A stretch of 64,000 nt of DNA from Madurella fahalii (Eukaryota > Ascomycota > Sordariomycetes > Sordariales), in assembly GCA_029876055.1 (NCBI GenBank), contig CM056878.1, forward strand, positions 310,001 through 374,000. Reading direction: 5' to 3'. The position numbers and the translations under genes are program-made. The notes below the pieces were generated by a model. It was not told the origin of the DNA and ran no database searches. It was given only the letters and a program-made list of their open reading frames with translations. Below, in pieces: positions 45,477 through 57,769 of the stretch (positions are counted from its first letter, which is position 1; each line of letters opens with the position of its first letter).

Positions 45477-46768
45477 TTAGTCGACGTGCACGCTGTACGA
45501 GACCGACTTCATAATCGAGTTGTCCGGGTTGGCGTTGAGGATGTTCTCCTCGCTGCCGGTGCTCTGGCCTTGGACCGTGGCGAACGTGCCCTTGCGCTGG
45601 CTGGAGATGCTGCTGAGCTTGTAGCCGTCGCCAGATTTCCCAAGCCTGCGCGCCCCGCTCGACGCGCCGTAATGGTTCCCGCTGCCGCCCGCGTACTTGT
45701 TCGTGTACTCCCTCGCCTTGCGGAGAAATATGGGGGCCAGAAATGGCAGTGATGACACCATGTTCTGGAGAGGTGGGTTAGAGAGGCGGCGCTGTGGAGT
45801 CGGAACGAGGGAACCGGGGGAGGAGCTTACGCCAACGTTAAACTCAATGACGCCCCACAGAATAAGCATGGTGGAGTTTCCATCGCCGTACTGGATCCTG
45901 TCGATCTGGAGATAGCGGAACACGGAACATAACGTCGTGAATAGACCGAGGAGGAAGATGACGACCAGACCAATCTTCTTGCCCCGGTTCACCTTGAGTT
46001 GGACCAGAGCTGGAATCGGGATGATGGCGACAACAACGTCTGAGACGATGGTCACGATGGCGTAGGCGGTGAAGGAAGGCCCCGGGGCCAGACATGTCCC
46101 CGGTACGCTCGGGTTCCACGACCTCTCCACCTGTTGATTGCACAATTGTAAGCGTCCCGTAGAGCCACGCGACCGCAACCTGGGGGCAACACGTTGACTT
46201 ACCGGACTGCACGCAAAGATCAAAGTGAGGGCGCACCCCAAGTGCCCGGCCACGATGGCAACCATTGCGATCCAAACCACTCTCCGGTACGCGTTATGGC
46301 TTGTCCCTTTGAAGAGGCGGAGATAGCTGATGAGCAGCGCAACCTTGAAGAAGCTGATGCCCATCTGGTATATCGGCCGGCCGGCATAGTTGCTGCGCGT
46401 ATATGGTATGAGATTCGCCTTTGGACGAGACAACACGGGCAGTCCAAGGCCGTATTTCGTCTCTGCATCGGAGGAGGGGTAGAGCCAACGGGTTAGAAGC
46501 TGCATAGTATCTCCAACGGCGCAGCGGGGGCCATTTAGGGGGGACCAGACATACGGACGATGCAGAGGACCGAGTAGATTAAGGCAAACACCACCGACAA
46601 GGTCGCCATCCAATCATCTGCCGCCAGCCCATGATTCTTGTGCCTGATCCAGAGGCGGGCGCCCACAATAGCAATCGAGAAGACCGACAGAACGACGCAG
46701 ATGGCGATGATGGTCCTATACTCGGACTCGGCGTCCACCTCGGGTGTCGCGTTTTCGACCCAACCCAT
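45477..46768 (-). CDS. Fungal rhodopsin-like integral membrane protein (seven helices)
   Basis: Four exons on the minus strand: 46555-46768, 46203-46462, 45831-46130, 45477-45764; 353 residues. Hydrophobic helices: IIAICVVLSVFSIAIVGARL, WMATLSVVFALIYSVLCIV, ISFFKVALLISYLRLF, VVWIAMVAIVAGHLGCALTL, FTAYAIVTIVSDVVVAIIPI, IGLVVIFLLGLFTTLCSVFR and MLILWGVIEFNVG. ACSPVERSWNPSVPGTC between helices 4 and 5 and the DVVVAIIPIPALVQLKVNRGKK block are hallmarks of the large ascomycete membrane family often labelled 'rhodopsin domain'; these are not retinal opsins and their ligands are mostly unknown. Two introns (46131-46202, 72 nt; 45765-45830, 66 nt) have no stop and keep the frame, so an unspliced reading adds 46 residues. 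The C-terminal tail is polar and Ser-rich. Plasma membrane location is inferred. Confidence 0.9.
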
Positions 46769-48224
46769 GGCGGCCTGGTTACAGAATCACGGGCTTGGGC
46801 CGAGCCCGGAAAAGAAGGGGGGTGGTTTAGGATTGGGGGTCGACTTTGACCGGGAACAGAGAGAACAAAAAAACAAGAAAATGATAGATAAGAAAGAGAG
46901 AACTGCAGTAGTCCAGAATAAGTATTAAGAAAAAGGCTTTCGGGAGATCACCGGTGTGTGTTCAGCATGGAACTCTCGCGCCATTATGTTTCACGTCGAG
47001 AAGACGGTGGTCGGCGAGTCTTACTCCTGGGACCGGGACCGCTGTCAACGGCCGGCATCTTCCATCAGGAAGGAAGAAAACTCTTTCCATTCGACGTTCC
47101 ATGGCATGTTTTTGTAACGCCAGGGATGATATCCGGGTAGCGGTAATAATGATGTGTCAAGGCCGCGGCAAGCCCCCGATCTGGAGTGACGAGACGGCAG
47201 CCCAGGCGGGAAAAAGAGGGATCCATGGACCAACTGATCACATCCCTTGCTGCACACCCCGCCAGATCTGCCCTGCGTCTAAAGTGCTGCATTGGTTGAT
47301 TGCTCCCGGCCTGCGCGATATTGCTGCGGCCTATCAGTCCGCTACTCACCATGCCCGCCCTTCTCTCCCCTCTCCCCCTTGCACGTCGCGGTTCTAGGGA
47401 TACAGCCCTTGCAAGGGAACCTTGACTCTGCGGGCCATGGCCCGTCGGCATTTTCACAGCGCACATGCACGGAAAGTCTATCCATGCCTCGGCTAGGGGC
47501 TACAAGATCGGTACTGATTGGGTAATGCGTGTAAGCGACAATGGGTGTTTGTGCTTGGTGTGTTGAGATGTCTGTGTAATTGTCGCTGTGCCGTCTGCGC
47601 CGTAGCGTGCAGCCGGGATCCCTTCCGACAAGGGTGAGCGCGGCTTCTGGGTCTCTGAGAGGTTGTCCGGGCCGCTTGGGGGTGCCAAGGGTGGCCGCAG
47701 CGGCCGGGGATTGGGTTGCATGAAAATTCTCGGTCTGTTTCTACTCCAAAGGCCCTGGAAGTGACTAGTATTATGTATGGTTGCAGCCATTTCCCATCAA
47801 ATCGGTTGCATTGATGCCATCGTGTAAGTTACCCCCCCGGTCTTCGGTCACCATAAGGTAAGGGTACCTTAGTGTTCCATGGAGAGGACCAACAGACGTG
47901 CCTCTTGCCTCTCGAACGAGTCGTCTCGTGTCTTTCCTTTCCTCCCCTTTTCCTCCTTAAAAATCGGCTGGATCGTCTTTTCTCTTGTATTGGCCCCGCG
48001 TTTCATTCTGTGCCCACCCATTCGGCACTGCAAGCCTGCATCCCAGTGGCGCTCTGCCGTCCCCCCGAGCCCCCGGTTCTCTGACCCGCTCTCTCACTCG
48101 CCCGCGCTCTCTCTCCGTCTCCTCTACCGCTGAGTCTTGCTCTTTCCCTTGCCTTACGTTACGCCGTACCGTTGACGCGGGGTCATTGCGCAATTGCCCA
48201 ACCGGCAGTGGTTGGAAAAAAAAA
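46769..48224. other. Divergent intergenic region
   Basis: Promoters of the rhodopsin-like gene (-) and the Dal5-like transporter (+). Pyrimidine-rich DNA at about 47895-48140 resembles the transporter's leader. No gene supported. Confidence 0.5.
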
Positions 48225-50170
48225 ATGTCGACCTCGGAGAAGGACAGCACAAAGGGTGGCGCTGAAGTCGACGAGTCGTTGGCCGCCACCGGTGCTTCCT
48301 CGGGCGACCTGGATGCCGCCTGGAAGTACCTCGAGAACCACCGGGATGTTGACGGCAAATCGCAAATCAACCTGGTGGCTTTGCGCCGCAAGATCGATTT
48401 CCGCATTGTGCCATTGATGTTCCTGTGCTACACCCTGCAGTTCCTGGACAAAGTCATTCTCAATGTAAGGAAGAAAGAAAAGGAAGAAAAGAACAAAGGA
48501 CGAGACAGACACCGAAAACCCCGCCCCCCACCTCGTCCCAGGAATCACACCGACCCCCACCTGCAGCGGCTAACACACTATCTTCCTGCGTCTAGTATGC
48601 GGCCGTAATGGGTATCAGAGAGGACTTGGGGATGCTGGAAAATGAATTCTCCAACGTCGCTACGTTCCTCTTTGTCGGCCTGCTGTGCTTCGAGATACCC
48701 AACAGTAAGCAAACATGGGCTGTCATGTGACAAGTACGAACAAGATGCACTAATCAAACACTGATGCTTCAGTCTACTTTCTTCAGGCTGTCCCTGCGGC
48801 AAAATGGCTGGGCCTGAACGTCATCCTCTGGGGCACTGCGACTGCTTGCGGTGCTGCCGCGCACAATTATCAGACGCTGCTGGTGTCCCGTGTCTTCCTA
48901 GGCATCTTCGAGGCCACCATTGCCCCCTCGCTGATGCTGATCAGCAGCCAGTGGTATACCAAGTCTGAGCAGGCGCCTCGCTTCTCCTTCTGGTACCTCG
49001 GTCTTGGCCTGGGCCAGATCGTCGGCGGTCTCGTCTCGTATGGCTTCCAGCACATGGGCCCGGATGCCCGCCTCGCCGGCTGGAGAACTATGTTCCTCAC
49101 TCTGGGTCTCGTGACGGTCCTGGTCGGCTCGGCTGTCATCCTGTTACTCCCCGACACGCCGATGAAGGCACGCTGGTTATCAGACGGCGAAAAGGTGGCG
49201 CTCCTCAAGCACGTCAGCGTCAACAAGACGGGCATCGAGAACCGAGCGTTCCGCGGCGAGGAGATCCTGGAGGCCCTGAAGGATCCGCAGCTCTACCTTC
49301 TACTGCTGTCTGTCGTGCTGGTAAGTGCGCCCGGTTGAGCGCGGTGTTTCGAGTTTCCTCCCGTACCCTGCTAAACCTTTTTTCTTCCTCTCTTTCCCCG
49401 ACATCAGCTGTCCGTCTCGAGTGGCGTCGTAACGACTTATTCGGCCATCCTCATCCGAAACCTTGGCTACAGGCCTAAGGAGGCCGCCTTGATGAATACT
49501 CCTTCGGGTGCCGTCAGCATCTTCTTCACCCTGTTTGTCGGCTACGGTATTCGCAAGCAGTCGCATCGTTGGGCTTGGATCATTGCCTGCATTGTCCCTG
49601 CGTATGTCTCTCTCCAGAAACTTGAACCGAAAACTCTCATGCCTGACATGACATGTAGCATTATTGGCGGCGCGCTCATGTCCTTCCTCCCGTCCACCAA
49701 CCGAGGCGGTGTCTTGGCGGGCATATACCTCGTCAACGCCGTCGTTGCCCCTCTCGCCATCTTCTACAATGTGAGTCGTTCCGTGCCCTGCCCCGCATAA
49801 CCTTTGATGGATTGGCCCCGTCCTAATCAATCCGGCTGCTGTTCAGTGGACTGTGGCCAATGTCGGAGGCGCCACCAAGCGCGCGTTCTCGGCCGCCATC
49901 ATCAGCGGGGCCTTCTCCCTGGGCAACATCATTGGCCCACAGACCTTCCAGGACCGGGATAAGCCAGAGTACCGCCCTGCCAAGCTCGCGGTTATGGGCA
50001 CCCAGGCGGGTTGCGCTTTTACCACCTTCCTCTTGTTTCTCTACTACGTCTGGCAGAACAAGAAGCGCAACAACACATCCGATGTCCAGAGCGAGGATGT
50101 CGCCCTGTCGCCCGAGACATGGGCTCGCATGACGGACCGGGAGAACAAGCAGTTCCGGTACGCGTACTAA
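48225..50170 (+). CDS. MFS transporter, Dal5/Tna1-like anion:cation symporter family
   Basis: Six exons: 48225-48464, 48596-48704, 48773-49320, 49408-49601, 49659-49770, 49847-50170; 508 residues. The family imports organic anions such as allantoate, nicotinate and other vitamins or carboxylates through the plasma membrane. Visible: LRRKIDFRIVPLMFLCYTLQFLDK entering helix 1, NYQTLLVSRVFLGIFEATIAP, WYTKSEQAPRFSFWYLGLGLGQIVGG, LPDTPMKARWLSDGEK before the central loop, and IISGAFSLGNIIGPQTFQ in the C-half, all typical of this family; about 12 helices. Introns of 131, 68, 87, 57 and 76 nt; the 57-nt one (49602-49658) is stop-free and in frame. ATG 48225 follows an A9 run; no better start. Substrate unknown. 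Confidence 0.93.
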
Positions 50171-52637
50171 AAGATCTTGGTGCGTCAAAGACGCAGCCCC
50201 GGGGGCCGGGTTTTTACATAGTGTAATACGTAGATGGCAACATTTACCGGTCTTTGGGTTTGGATATCCCATGTAAATACTTAAGTCCTGCGTTTATCGT
50301 GCATTGTAGCGTGCTACTAGGCCTTTCGCGTCCTACTATTTCTGCTCATGTCCGGGAGAAACCCGAAACATAGAGTTACGTCCAGCGATGGAAAGAGTCT
50401 AACGTGTGTACATAGTATAGAGTTGAGGAGGGTGGGGGGGGGGGGCGCGGTTGGGCCCAAAAGTTCCCCGGTCCGACCCTTGGGATCTTGACCAAACCCC
50501 CTGTCGCCGGCTTGATGAATCCGGAGACCGCATAGCAGCGTGAGCATTTGGCCCGGTACAAAATTTCGACTAGGGGCCTGTCATGTACTGTATACACGGT
50601 TGGTGCACACACAGATGCAGTACCTACCATACACACGCTGCGCTACGTGTACAGGTTGTCCCGGTCCTGGTCTACACTTGTGGGCCGGTCCCCTCGGAGG
50701 ATCTACGCTACGGATGCCAAATCGGAGGCCAAGAAAGATCTGCCACGGCGGATCGAGTTAGTGTTTACATGGAATCGTCTAAATCCTACCCACACGCACA
50801 TGGAGGCAGCAGATGGTGCCAAATTTTTAATTTTTTTTTTTTCTTCCTCCTTCTTTCCTCCCCAACGACCGACGTCAATCCTGCCCAAGACCCCGGCGAC
50901 TGCAACCTCGCAATCTCGGGGGCCCACGGCCTTCGCATTATTCGTAGTTCAGATCGTACGGGGAATCGGCGTTACGATTAGAGTAGGGTGGGGCATATTG
51001 CGACGCTGGACGGCTCGATCGCATCCATACCCCAGTCGGACCGAGCATGTTTTGGCCGGGGGTGGGGAAAGGAAGCATAGATTTTCGCTCGCGTCATCTC
51101 CCGTCGAATTCAGGCAGTATGTATGAAGCGTCGTAGGCGAGCTGGGCCAAGGCCGGGTGCGTGGAAGGAGGTCTCAGGTCTTTACGCCTTAGCCCTCGCA
51201 GCCTCGCTTCGCTGCAGGTGCTGCATTACTAACGAAATCTGTAGTTCGTCCCGACCTCGCCGTGGGCGACTCATGTCGTTGATGGGCGCAACGTGGCTTT
51301 CCCCAACAAGAGGGAGGTGGAGCAGAGATGGTTGCGAACGCGGGTATCTCTGTTCACGTAATTCAGGCGTAGGTAGACAGCTACATGCCGATCGGCAGTC
51401 TATAAATAGGAGATAGATACTCGTACGGACGATGCATGGAGTCGCGTCTAATTACATGATGCTAATCTTTAGCTAGCGACGCGGTTTAGTAGTGAAGGGG
51501 CGGGAAACTTGATCATTGCCCAATATTCTTACTACTCATCCTTTGAGTCTAGGTCCCAAATCATATCTATGTACCGCTTACACCGAGTTTGAATACGGTC
51601 GAGGCAGCGGTCTGGGTAGTGAGATGGAACACGACTAAGTACCCCTGTAGTAGAGGACCGGCTTCATAGTGTTCGTTGAACGTATTGACTCGTTTACCAT
51701 ATGCGCGCCGCTGTAAATTACTCTTGCATACAAATATCCAATTCTATGTAGATATTTAGGGATCTAGTTATTAGCTAAGACCGATTTCTTATAGGCTAGG
51801 CCGGTATGCATACCTCCCCAGCATGCCCCTCGTTCTACTGCGTTCGAACTCCAGGCCCGCTGTGTAGTGTGAGTTTCCGTTTGATAATAATGCACCCCCA
51901 GCCGTTCCTGGTGGCCTACCTAGTAATCTCAGCATATCCTCGCTTCCAGTCGGCGCTTAGCGATCCATCCGCGTCTATATAACGACGAAGATCGTTGGAC
52001 GGTGGCCAGGAAAAGATCACATAGAGAACGAAGGAGAGAAAGCAAGAGAGAGTAGGACGAGTGGATGGACTAACAGAGGCACCGGGCTCATCCAGGTTGC
52101 TTCACTAGAACCCGTTCTTACGTTGCTTGTTACCCCCCTCGACTTCTAAAGAGGTGCCTGAGTGGGATTAGATTCAAGTTTGCGCCTACGGCTCTCAACG
52201 AGATGGTGGAAAGTAGGCAACAGGGAATATGCCAAGTTAGACCGTGTTATATTTTCGTTAGGCATGCTGCTCTCTCTTAATGGCTATCCTAATGGCTAAT
52301 TTAAAGACTGAAATAATTCCTTCTTAGTTGACAGACCAGAGAGGAAGGGCGACCTATCTCACTTGCCCGCGTGAAAGGCTTAGATAGAATGAGATCTTCG
52401 CCTTAGTTGCCGCCTCGCCCGGCCGTGCTTGTCTTGGTGGGTGCTTGGATCGCCCCAGGCTGCACCGGTGACATCACCAGGAAACAACGCTTGGTATATA
52501 GGGTAAATGCCTCAGCTGCTAGTCTTGAAGTCATAGAAACGCTAGCTCAAGGGCCCCGGCGCTGATAGGGTGTCACCGGGAGAGAACTGCAGTGGTGAGT
52601 ATTTCCATGCATAGTACTAGAATCTAGGTTCAACCCC
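50171..52637. other. Gene-poor region, partly AT-rich
   Basis: No supported gene. The part at about 51400-52400 is TA- and stop-rich relative to flanking genes and may be a decayed, RIP-altered mobile element, but no element-specific motif, terminal repeat or target duplication was identified. A G10 run lies near 50435. Confidence 0.4.
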
Positions 52638-54684
52638 TTATTCCCCAGCCCGGCACAAAGGCCCATTCTGCGTCGGCAGCCCATGCTCGGTAACCACTTC
52701 CCACTCATCGCTCCCGACCGTTGTCGGCGCCCAGAATAGCCCCCACGGGTCGACCGCCTTCTTGATCTTTAACAGCCGGGGGTAATGCTCGCCCCAGAAA
52801 CTCTGCTGCCAGTCCGGCTCCATTATGTCTGCCTCGTTGAAGTAACTCCCGCTCTCGGGCGTCAAGCGCACCAGCTCGTTGATGCGGGCGCGCAGCTTGA
52901 CGTGCTCGGAACGGAACTCGGCCGGCGGGAGGACGTCGACGGGCTCCTGCTTGAAGGTGACGCAGTGGATCACCATGTCGCGCATCGCCGGGTTGACCGC
53001 CGAGGTCGTGTTGCCGGGGTATCCGGCCACCTCCGCCGAGGGCCCGTACGCGCGCGTCGTCACGCGGTAGCCCATCTCGGCGTTCTCGCGGTTCACCTGC
53101 GCCACGGCGTCCAGCCGCGTCGCGTTAGCCCACAGGCCACGGGGCAGGAGCCGTGAGATGAAGAGTCGGTCTGCCGGGGAGCCCGGGAACGACGTCGGAG
53201 TTACCCCGATGCCCCTCTGCGCGTAGGGGAGGAAGGCGTGTCTCGGGTTGGGAACTTCGACGCCAATTTCGGCTAGGGAGCTGAATAGAGGGGTGTAAAA
53301 GTCTCTCATGTTCTCGGGCGGAAAGCCGGGAAGCGTAATGGTGCCGACAAAGACGTAGGTGTTGTTGCCCAGGGGGTTCACATCGCCAAAGCCAAAGCCA
53401 CCAGCATCAACAATCTCCTTGGCGAAGCCAAGATATATGCGGTATGCTCTCCAGAACGTATCAGCATCGGCAAGATGTACCGGTGGCGAGGACGGATATC
53501 CTCGACCGCTGGGCAGGGTCACCTGGCCGGGCCCGGTCGAGAAGTAGAAGGTCAGACCGCCCACGTTGGTCCGCTCTGGCCACGCCTTGACGATCATCGA
53601 CGTGACGATGCCGAATGTGCCTTGCGGGAGCAGTTAGCAGCAGGCTTTCTCAAAAAGAAAACGAAAAGATAAAATTCAAAAGCTTCCCGACCTACCTCCA
53701 CCGCCACCCCTGAGCGCGAAGAAGAGGTCCTGGTTCTGATTCAAGTCTGCTGTGATGAACCTGCCATCGGCCGTGACGACGTTCAAGGACAAGACCTGAT
53801 CCGCGCCGAGGCCGCGTAGAGACGTCAAGGGCCCATGCCCGCCACCCAGAACCCAGCCACCGCCGTTGCCAACAGTGGGGTCGAGCGATGTCACAACCGT
53901 GATGTTCCCAGCGTCTGCCATGGCGTTGTGTGTTTCCCAGGCTTCGATCCCGGCGCTGATCCTGGCTGCTGCCCCGTTATACTCGCCGATGCTGTAGTCG
54001 GAGAGGAACTCAATGCCCTTGAGGAAGTGAGTCCATATGCTCAGCGCTCCCCGGCCGGTGGACTTGGCGATGAAGTCGTGACCAGTGTTTCTGAGCAGCA
54101 TGTCAGTCGCACTCGCAGTGACGAGCTTTTGGACAAGCGTCTCACTTGATGACCAGTCTGAGATTCTGGTTCCGCGCAAAATTGACCGCCGCCTGGATGT
54201 CCCTGACCGAAGTTGCATTGACTACGTAGACGGGGAACCCGCCCTGCGTGCAGGTCCTCCCCGCCGTGTCCAGTGACTGTATGCATGTTGCGCCCTCGCC
54301 CCACGTTGTCAGGGCGGTGAGCGGGTCATTGAAGAAGAAGCGGGTGGTGGTTGCAGGCCCGACGAGATACGCGCAGGTGTCGTTGTTGTACTCCGGGCGG
54401 TCAGGATAGCATGCCGCTCCGACGGGATACGGTTTTAGCAGATTGCCGCCCACGGTGGCGTTGAGCCTCGCCCATTGCTCCTCGCTCGGCCAGGCGGCGT
54501 CTTCCGGCTGGACTTTGCATTTGGGCCCTTGGTATGTGGATGGGGCCGACGATAGATTCCCGAATGAGATGGCCGAGAAGTCCCCGATGTCCTCCTCGTT
54601 TAGCAGCGTCGATTCATATGGGAAGTTGATGGCCTCGACGCCGAGGACAAACGGGACAAAACTCCGGACCAGAGAGATTCGCAT
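52638..54684 (-). CDS. Secreted BBE-type FAD-linked oxidase (isoamyl alcohol oxidase-like)
   Basis: Three exons on the minus strand: 54146-54684, 53696-54090, 52638-53620; 638 residues. A signal peptide (MRISLVRSFVPFVLGVEA) leads into a Cys-containing N-terminal region, then the VAO/PCMH flavin domain: VYVVNATSVRDIQAAVNFAR, VIKNTGHDFIAKSTGRGAL with His184 as the likely covalent FAD ligand, GWVLGGGHGPLTSLRGLGADQVLSLNVVTADG, and ALRGGGGGTFGIVTSM across the second splice junction. The berberine-bridge C-terminal segment is seen as SYFNEADIMEPDWQQSFWGEHYPRLLKIKKAVDPWGLFW. Family members oxidise alcohols, sugars or alkaloid-like substrates; those most similar by eye are the fungal isoamyl alcohol oxidase type. 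Several N-glycosylation sequons (NAT, NDT, NNT). Introns are 55 and 75 nt. Substrate unknown. Confidence 0.93.
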
Positions 54685-56698
54685 CGCGAACTCCGAGATT
54701 TGGGATGTGGTAGGGTAGAGCTAAGGGAGACGCGATCGCACCGAGATAAAAAGTGGCTGCCTCTTGGACGTGTTTTGTACATAACGTGGACGAATGGCAC
54801 GTATCTTGGGTACCATAAAGACAGGGATGCGTGCAACAACGCACCCGTGCTTCGTGCCAAAATGTACTGGAGTGGCGTTGGCTCGACATGCGAAATACCG
54901 ATTGGGTGGACCGTGGTATTGAAGGGACTCGGGATATAGTTGAAAGGGCCGTACGGGGTTAGACTCGACGTCAGCGGAAGATGGACGCCGGATTCTGCCG
55001 CCACAGCCGCGAAGTGCGAAGGCCGTCGAGCAAAATCGTTACACGGCTCTGTTTAGCCTTATTAATTCGCACTTTTGTCTATGCTAGGAGCTGACCGCAA
55101 TCCGGGATCAAGTCCGACATGGCTCTCGGACCTGCTCTCAGGGATAGTTTGTACTCTGCAACTACTAAGCCAAAGGGCTGGAACTAAGCTTATGCGACGG
55201 ATTCTCTCGCCAGGAGCGACTGCATCTTTGCAAGTCACATATCTTGTCGTCTCAACAGAATCCGGGGAACAACGGGTTGGTGGGATCAGCTGTAAATAGC
55301 ACATGCAAGGGACGGACTTGAAGGTGGTGTTTGCTCAGCGTTATATTGAGAACTAAGGATCTCACGCGGTGTAGGCGTACTACGCAGGCGTACATAGTTC
55401 GAGACTACCGGCCGTCTGACGCGTTAGGTTCATTGTTTCCATCAAACAACCTAAACTCCGCGCCAAGGTTCCCAGGATCCCGTTACCAAAATCAGTCCCA
55501 TCCTGCGGCCCGCCCCGTAGCATCTCCACCGGGGCAAATCCTTCTCGCTAACGTAAAACTCGTATTGCAGACTCTGCTTTCCAACAATGCCTGTCGGGAA
55601 GCCACGCACAATTTGCAAAAATCGGGTATGGTGTAGCTGTAGCATCGTTGACTCTCAAGCGCTGGATCCAGCTCCTGAGTGTACTCAGGAGCCCAGGGTT
55701 CGCGACCCGTATCCGAGAAGCAGGCCCTCACGGAGCTGCCGCGACGCATCCTTTGGTTCTCAAAGGGGCGCCTCACAAGGGTCGGCTGATGCCTACTGCT
55801 CCAGGCTCTCGGGGCTGCATCATGTCTTTCTCTTCTTCACGGTTCCTCCGCCGTGTCCTCCAAAAGATGATGATTATCATGGTATTTTCTCGGATGTCCG
55901 GGTACCCACAGCGACCTCATTGGCCGAGGGACACTGCAGGTCTGGCCCCGATCCCATGTTTCACTCCCCACATCAGATGCGGGTCCCGGCGGACAATCCA
56001 TGGTGTTCGGATAGTTCTCGGTGATCGTTTGCACTCGGAATGCAGGGGACGGCGTTGGTCCTGTGGGGAGCGACGGGTATGTTTTCTTTATTTTCATTTT
56101 TTCACCCCCCATTCTTCTGGGTCGAAACAGCATTGTCCCTGTATGTCTCCTGGGAACGCCATGATTCCGCAGCCAGGACCATTGATGCTTCCTGTGCTTC
56201 GCTTCTTTTGACGCTTGGTTCCGTTTCACTTGCTCTTCCCTCCTCCCTTTTCCCTTTTCCCCTTCAATGGAGGCTTAGGCTAGAAGCTTTGTTTGAGCCT
56301 TCCGTCACGTAAAGCTCAGGTTATCCGACTTAGGATGTACCCGTAGGTTCATGCTGCTTCCACTTTTCGCTCACCGCATCGGCTCCAGAAACGTGCTTTC
56401 TTCCTCTCGCTGGCACCCTTAATGACGTTGGATGGCTGTGGGGGAAAGAGTCGTGGACGTCGGTATTTGGATCACAGGGTCGAGCCAAGAAACTCTCGCC
56501 AGCTGTAATTACTCCGACCGTCGCTAAGGGGAAGTTAGGTTGAATGGGAAGGATGAAGGATCTGGGAGCACGAACCTGCATCCAACAACCCCGCACCCCC
56601 GATTGGGAACAGACAACCTAGGTAGATAAGACCAAAAACAAAAACCTTATATACCTGTATAAAAACAAACAACACCCGACAATGCATTAGACAATAAT
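54685..56698. other. Intergenic region
   Basis: Promoter of the FAD oxidase and 3' flank of the HPP gene. Overlapping ORFs at 55587-56229 have no domains. Nothing supported. Confidence 0.5.
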
Positions 56699-57769
56699 TC
56701 AAAGCCGCTCGCTCAGCGTCTCTAAACTCAAAATTTCCTCTGGTCTTAGACTCAGCCCCTCCGGGAGGACCACCCTCCCCCTGGTAATCAGAATCTGGTT
56801 CTCAGGTCCATACTCGACGGTGGTATTCGTCCTCGCCAGTTCCCCACCAGTATCCGACTCTTCTCCCGCTGTGGCTTCTAGATCCCCCGATGTCTCGCTC
56901 GACGCGGAAGGGTACTCGCCCTTCTTCGTGGCACGCTTCCCCTCGGTAACCTCGTCCATCCTCCTCTTCCAGAACTCCCCCGTCTCCTGAGGCGACCACC
57001 AATAATAGGGAAACCTCCTCTGGACATTGTTCACCAGCAGCGCCACGCACAGCATGAGCACGCACCCCAGCAGCAACGGCAGCAGCAGGAACCACCCCAG
57101 CTGCGCCACGTCGTCGTCGACGACGGCCATGAGCGCCGTGGCGCCCGCCGGCGGGTGGACCGTCCCCGTCAGCGCCATGAGCGCCGTGGCGGTCGCGCAG
57201 GCGAGCGAGGCGCCCACCCACCGGATCGACTCGAAGTGCGGGGACAGCGCGAACAGCTTGCAGAGGCCGACGCCGGTGACGGCCGACACCATCTGGCCGA
57301 TGATGGCGTTGCGGGGCTGGGCGAGAGGGGACTCGATGGCGTAAAAGTCGAGGACTGCGGCGGCGCCCTGATGAGACACAAGGGAAACAGGAGGTTAGCT
57401 GGGGGCCCCTTTTCTTCTTCGGGGGGTGACTACTATTCCGTGGAAGAGAGGTGGGGGGAGGAGGGGAGGAAGAGATTGTCATACGAAGCTTCCGATGATG
57501 GTCGGGACGCCCAGGCTTCTAAACGCGGGCACGTTGACCCCGACGGCGCCGATGACGATCAAGCTGCTGAAGATGCCAATGAAGGCCCAGAAGATCATGG
57601 CGACATTGCCCAACGGTGGTGGAAGGTGATGGGTGCGGTACCCGAGAAAGTGAGCGACAGGGTGTGGAAGTCGCGGCAGTATCGACACTGGAAAGAACGG
57701 ATTAAGAAATTCGTCGATATCAAAGTGCCATCGGGACGGCCCGCGGCCCGAAGTTTTGGGTATCATCAT
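56699..57769 (-). CDS. HPP family integral membrane protein
   Basis: Two exons on the minus strand: 57485-57769 and 56699-57367; 317 residues. The intron (117 nt) has donor GTATGA and acceptor CATCAG, phase 0, joining GVPTIIGSF to GAAAVLDFYAIESPLAQPRN. The HPP family is named for a His-Pro-Pro motif, seen here in GTVHPPAGATALMAV; bacterial and plastid relatives are implicated in nitrite transport, whereas the role of fungal members is not established. Four to five hydrophobic segments are visible. The last 100 residues are polar and probably cytosolic. I chose ATG 57769 (MMIPKTSG); the frame opens earlier only from a GTG. Confidence 0.9.

Noticed and set aside
51800..51860. tRNA-like GTTCGAACTCC sequence
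   Set aside because: No acceptor stem, D arm or anticodon arm can be folded around it.
51400..52500. Transposable element
   Set aside because: Composition is suggestive, but no transposase, reverse transcriptase, terminal repeat or target duplication could be seen.
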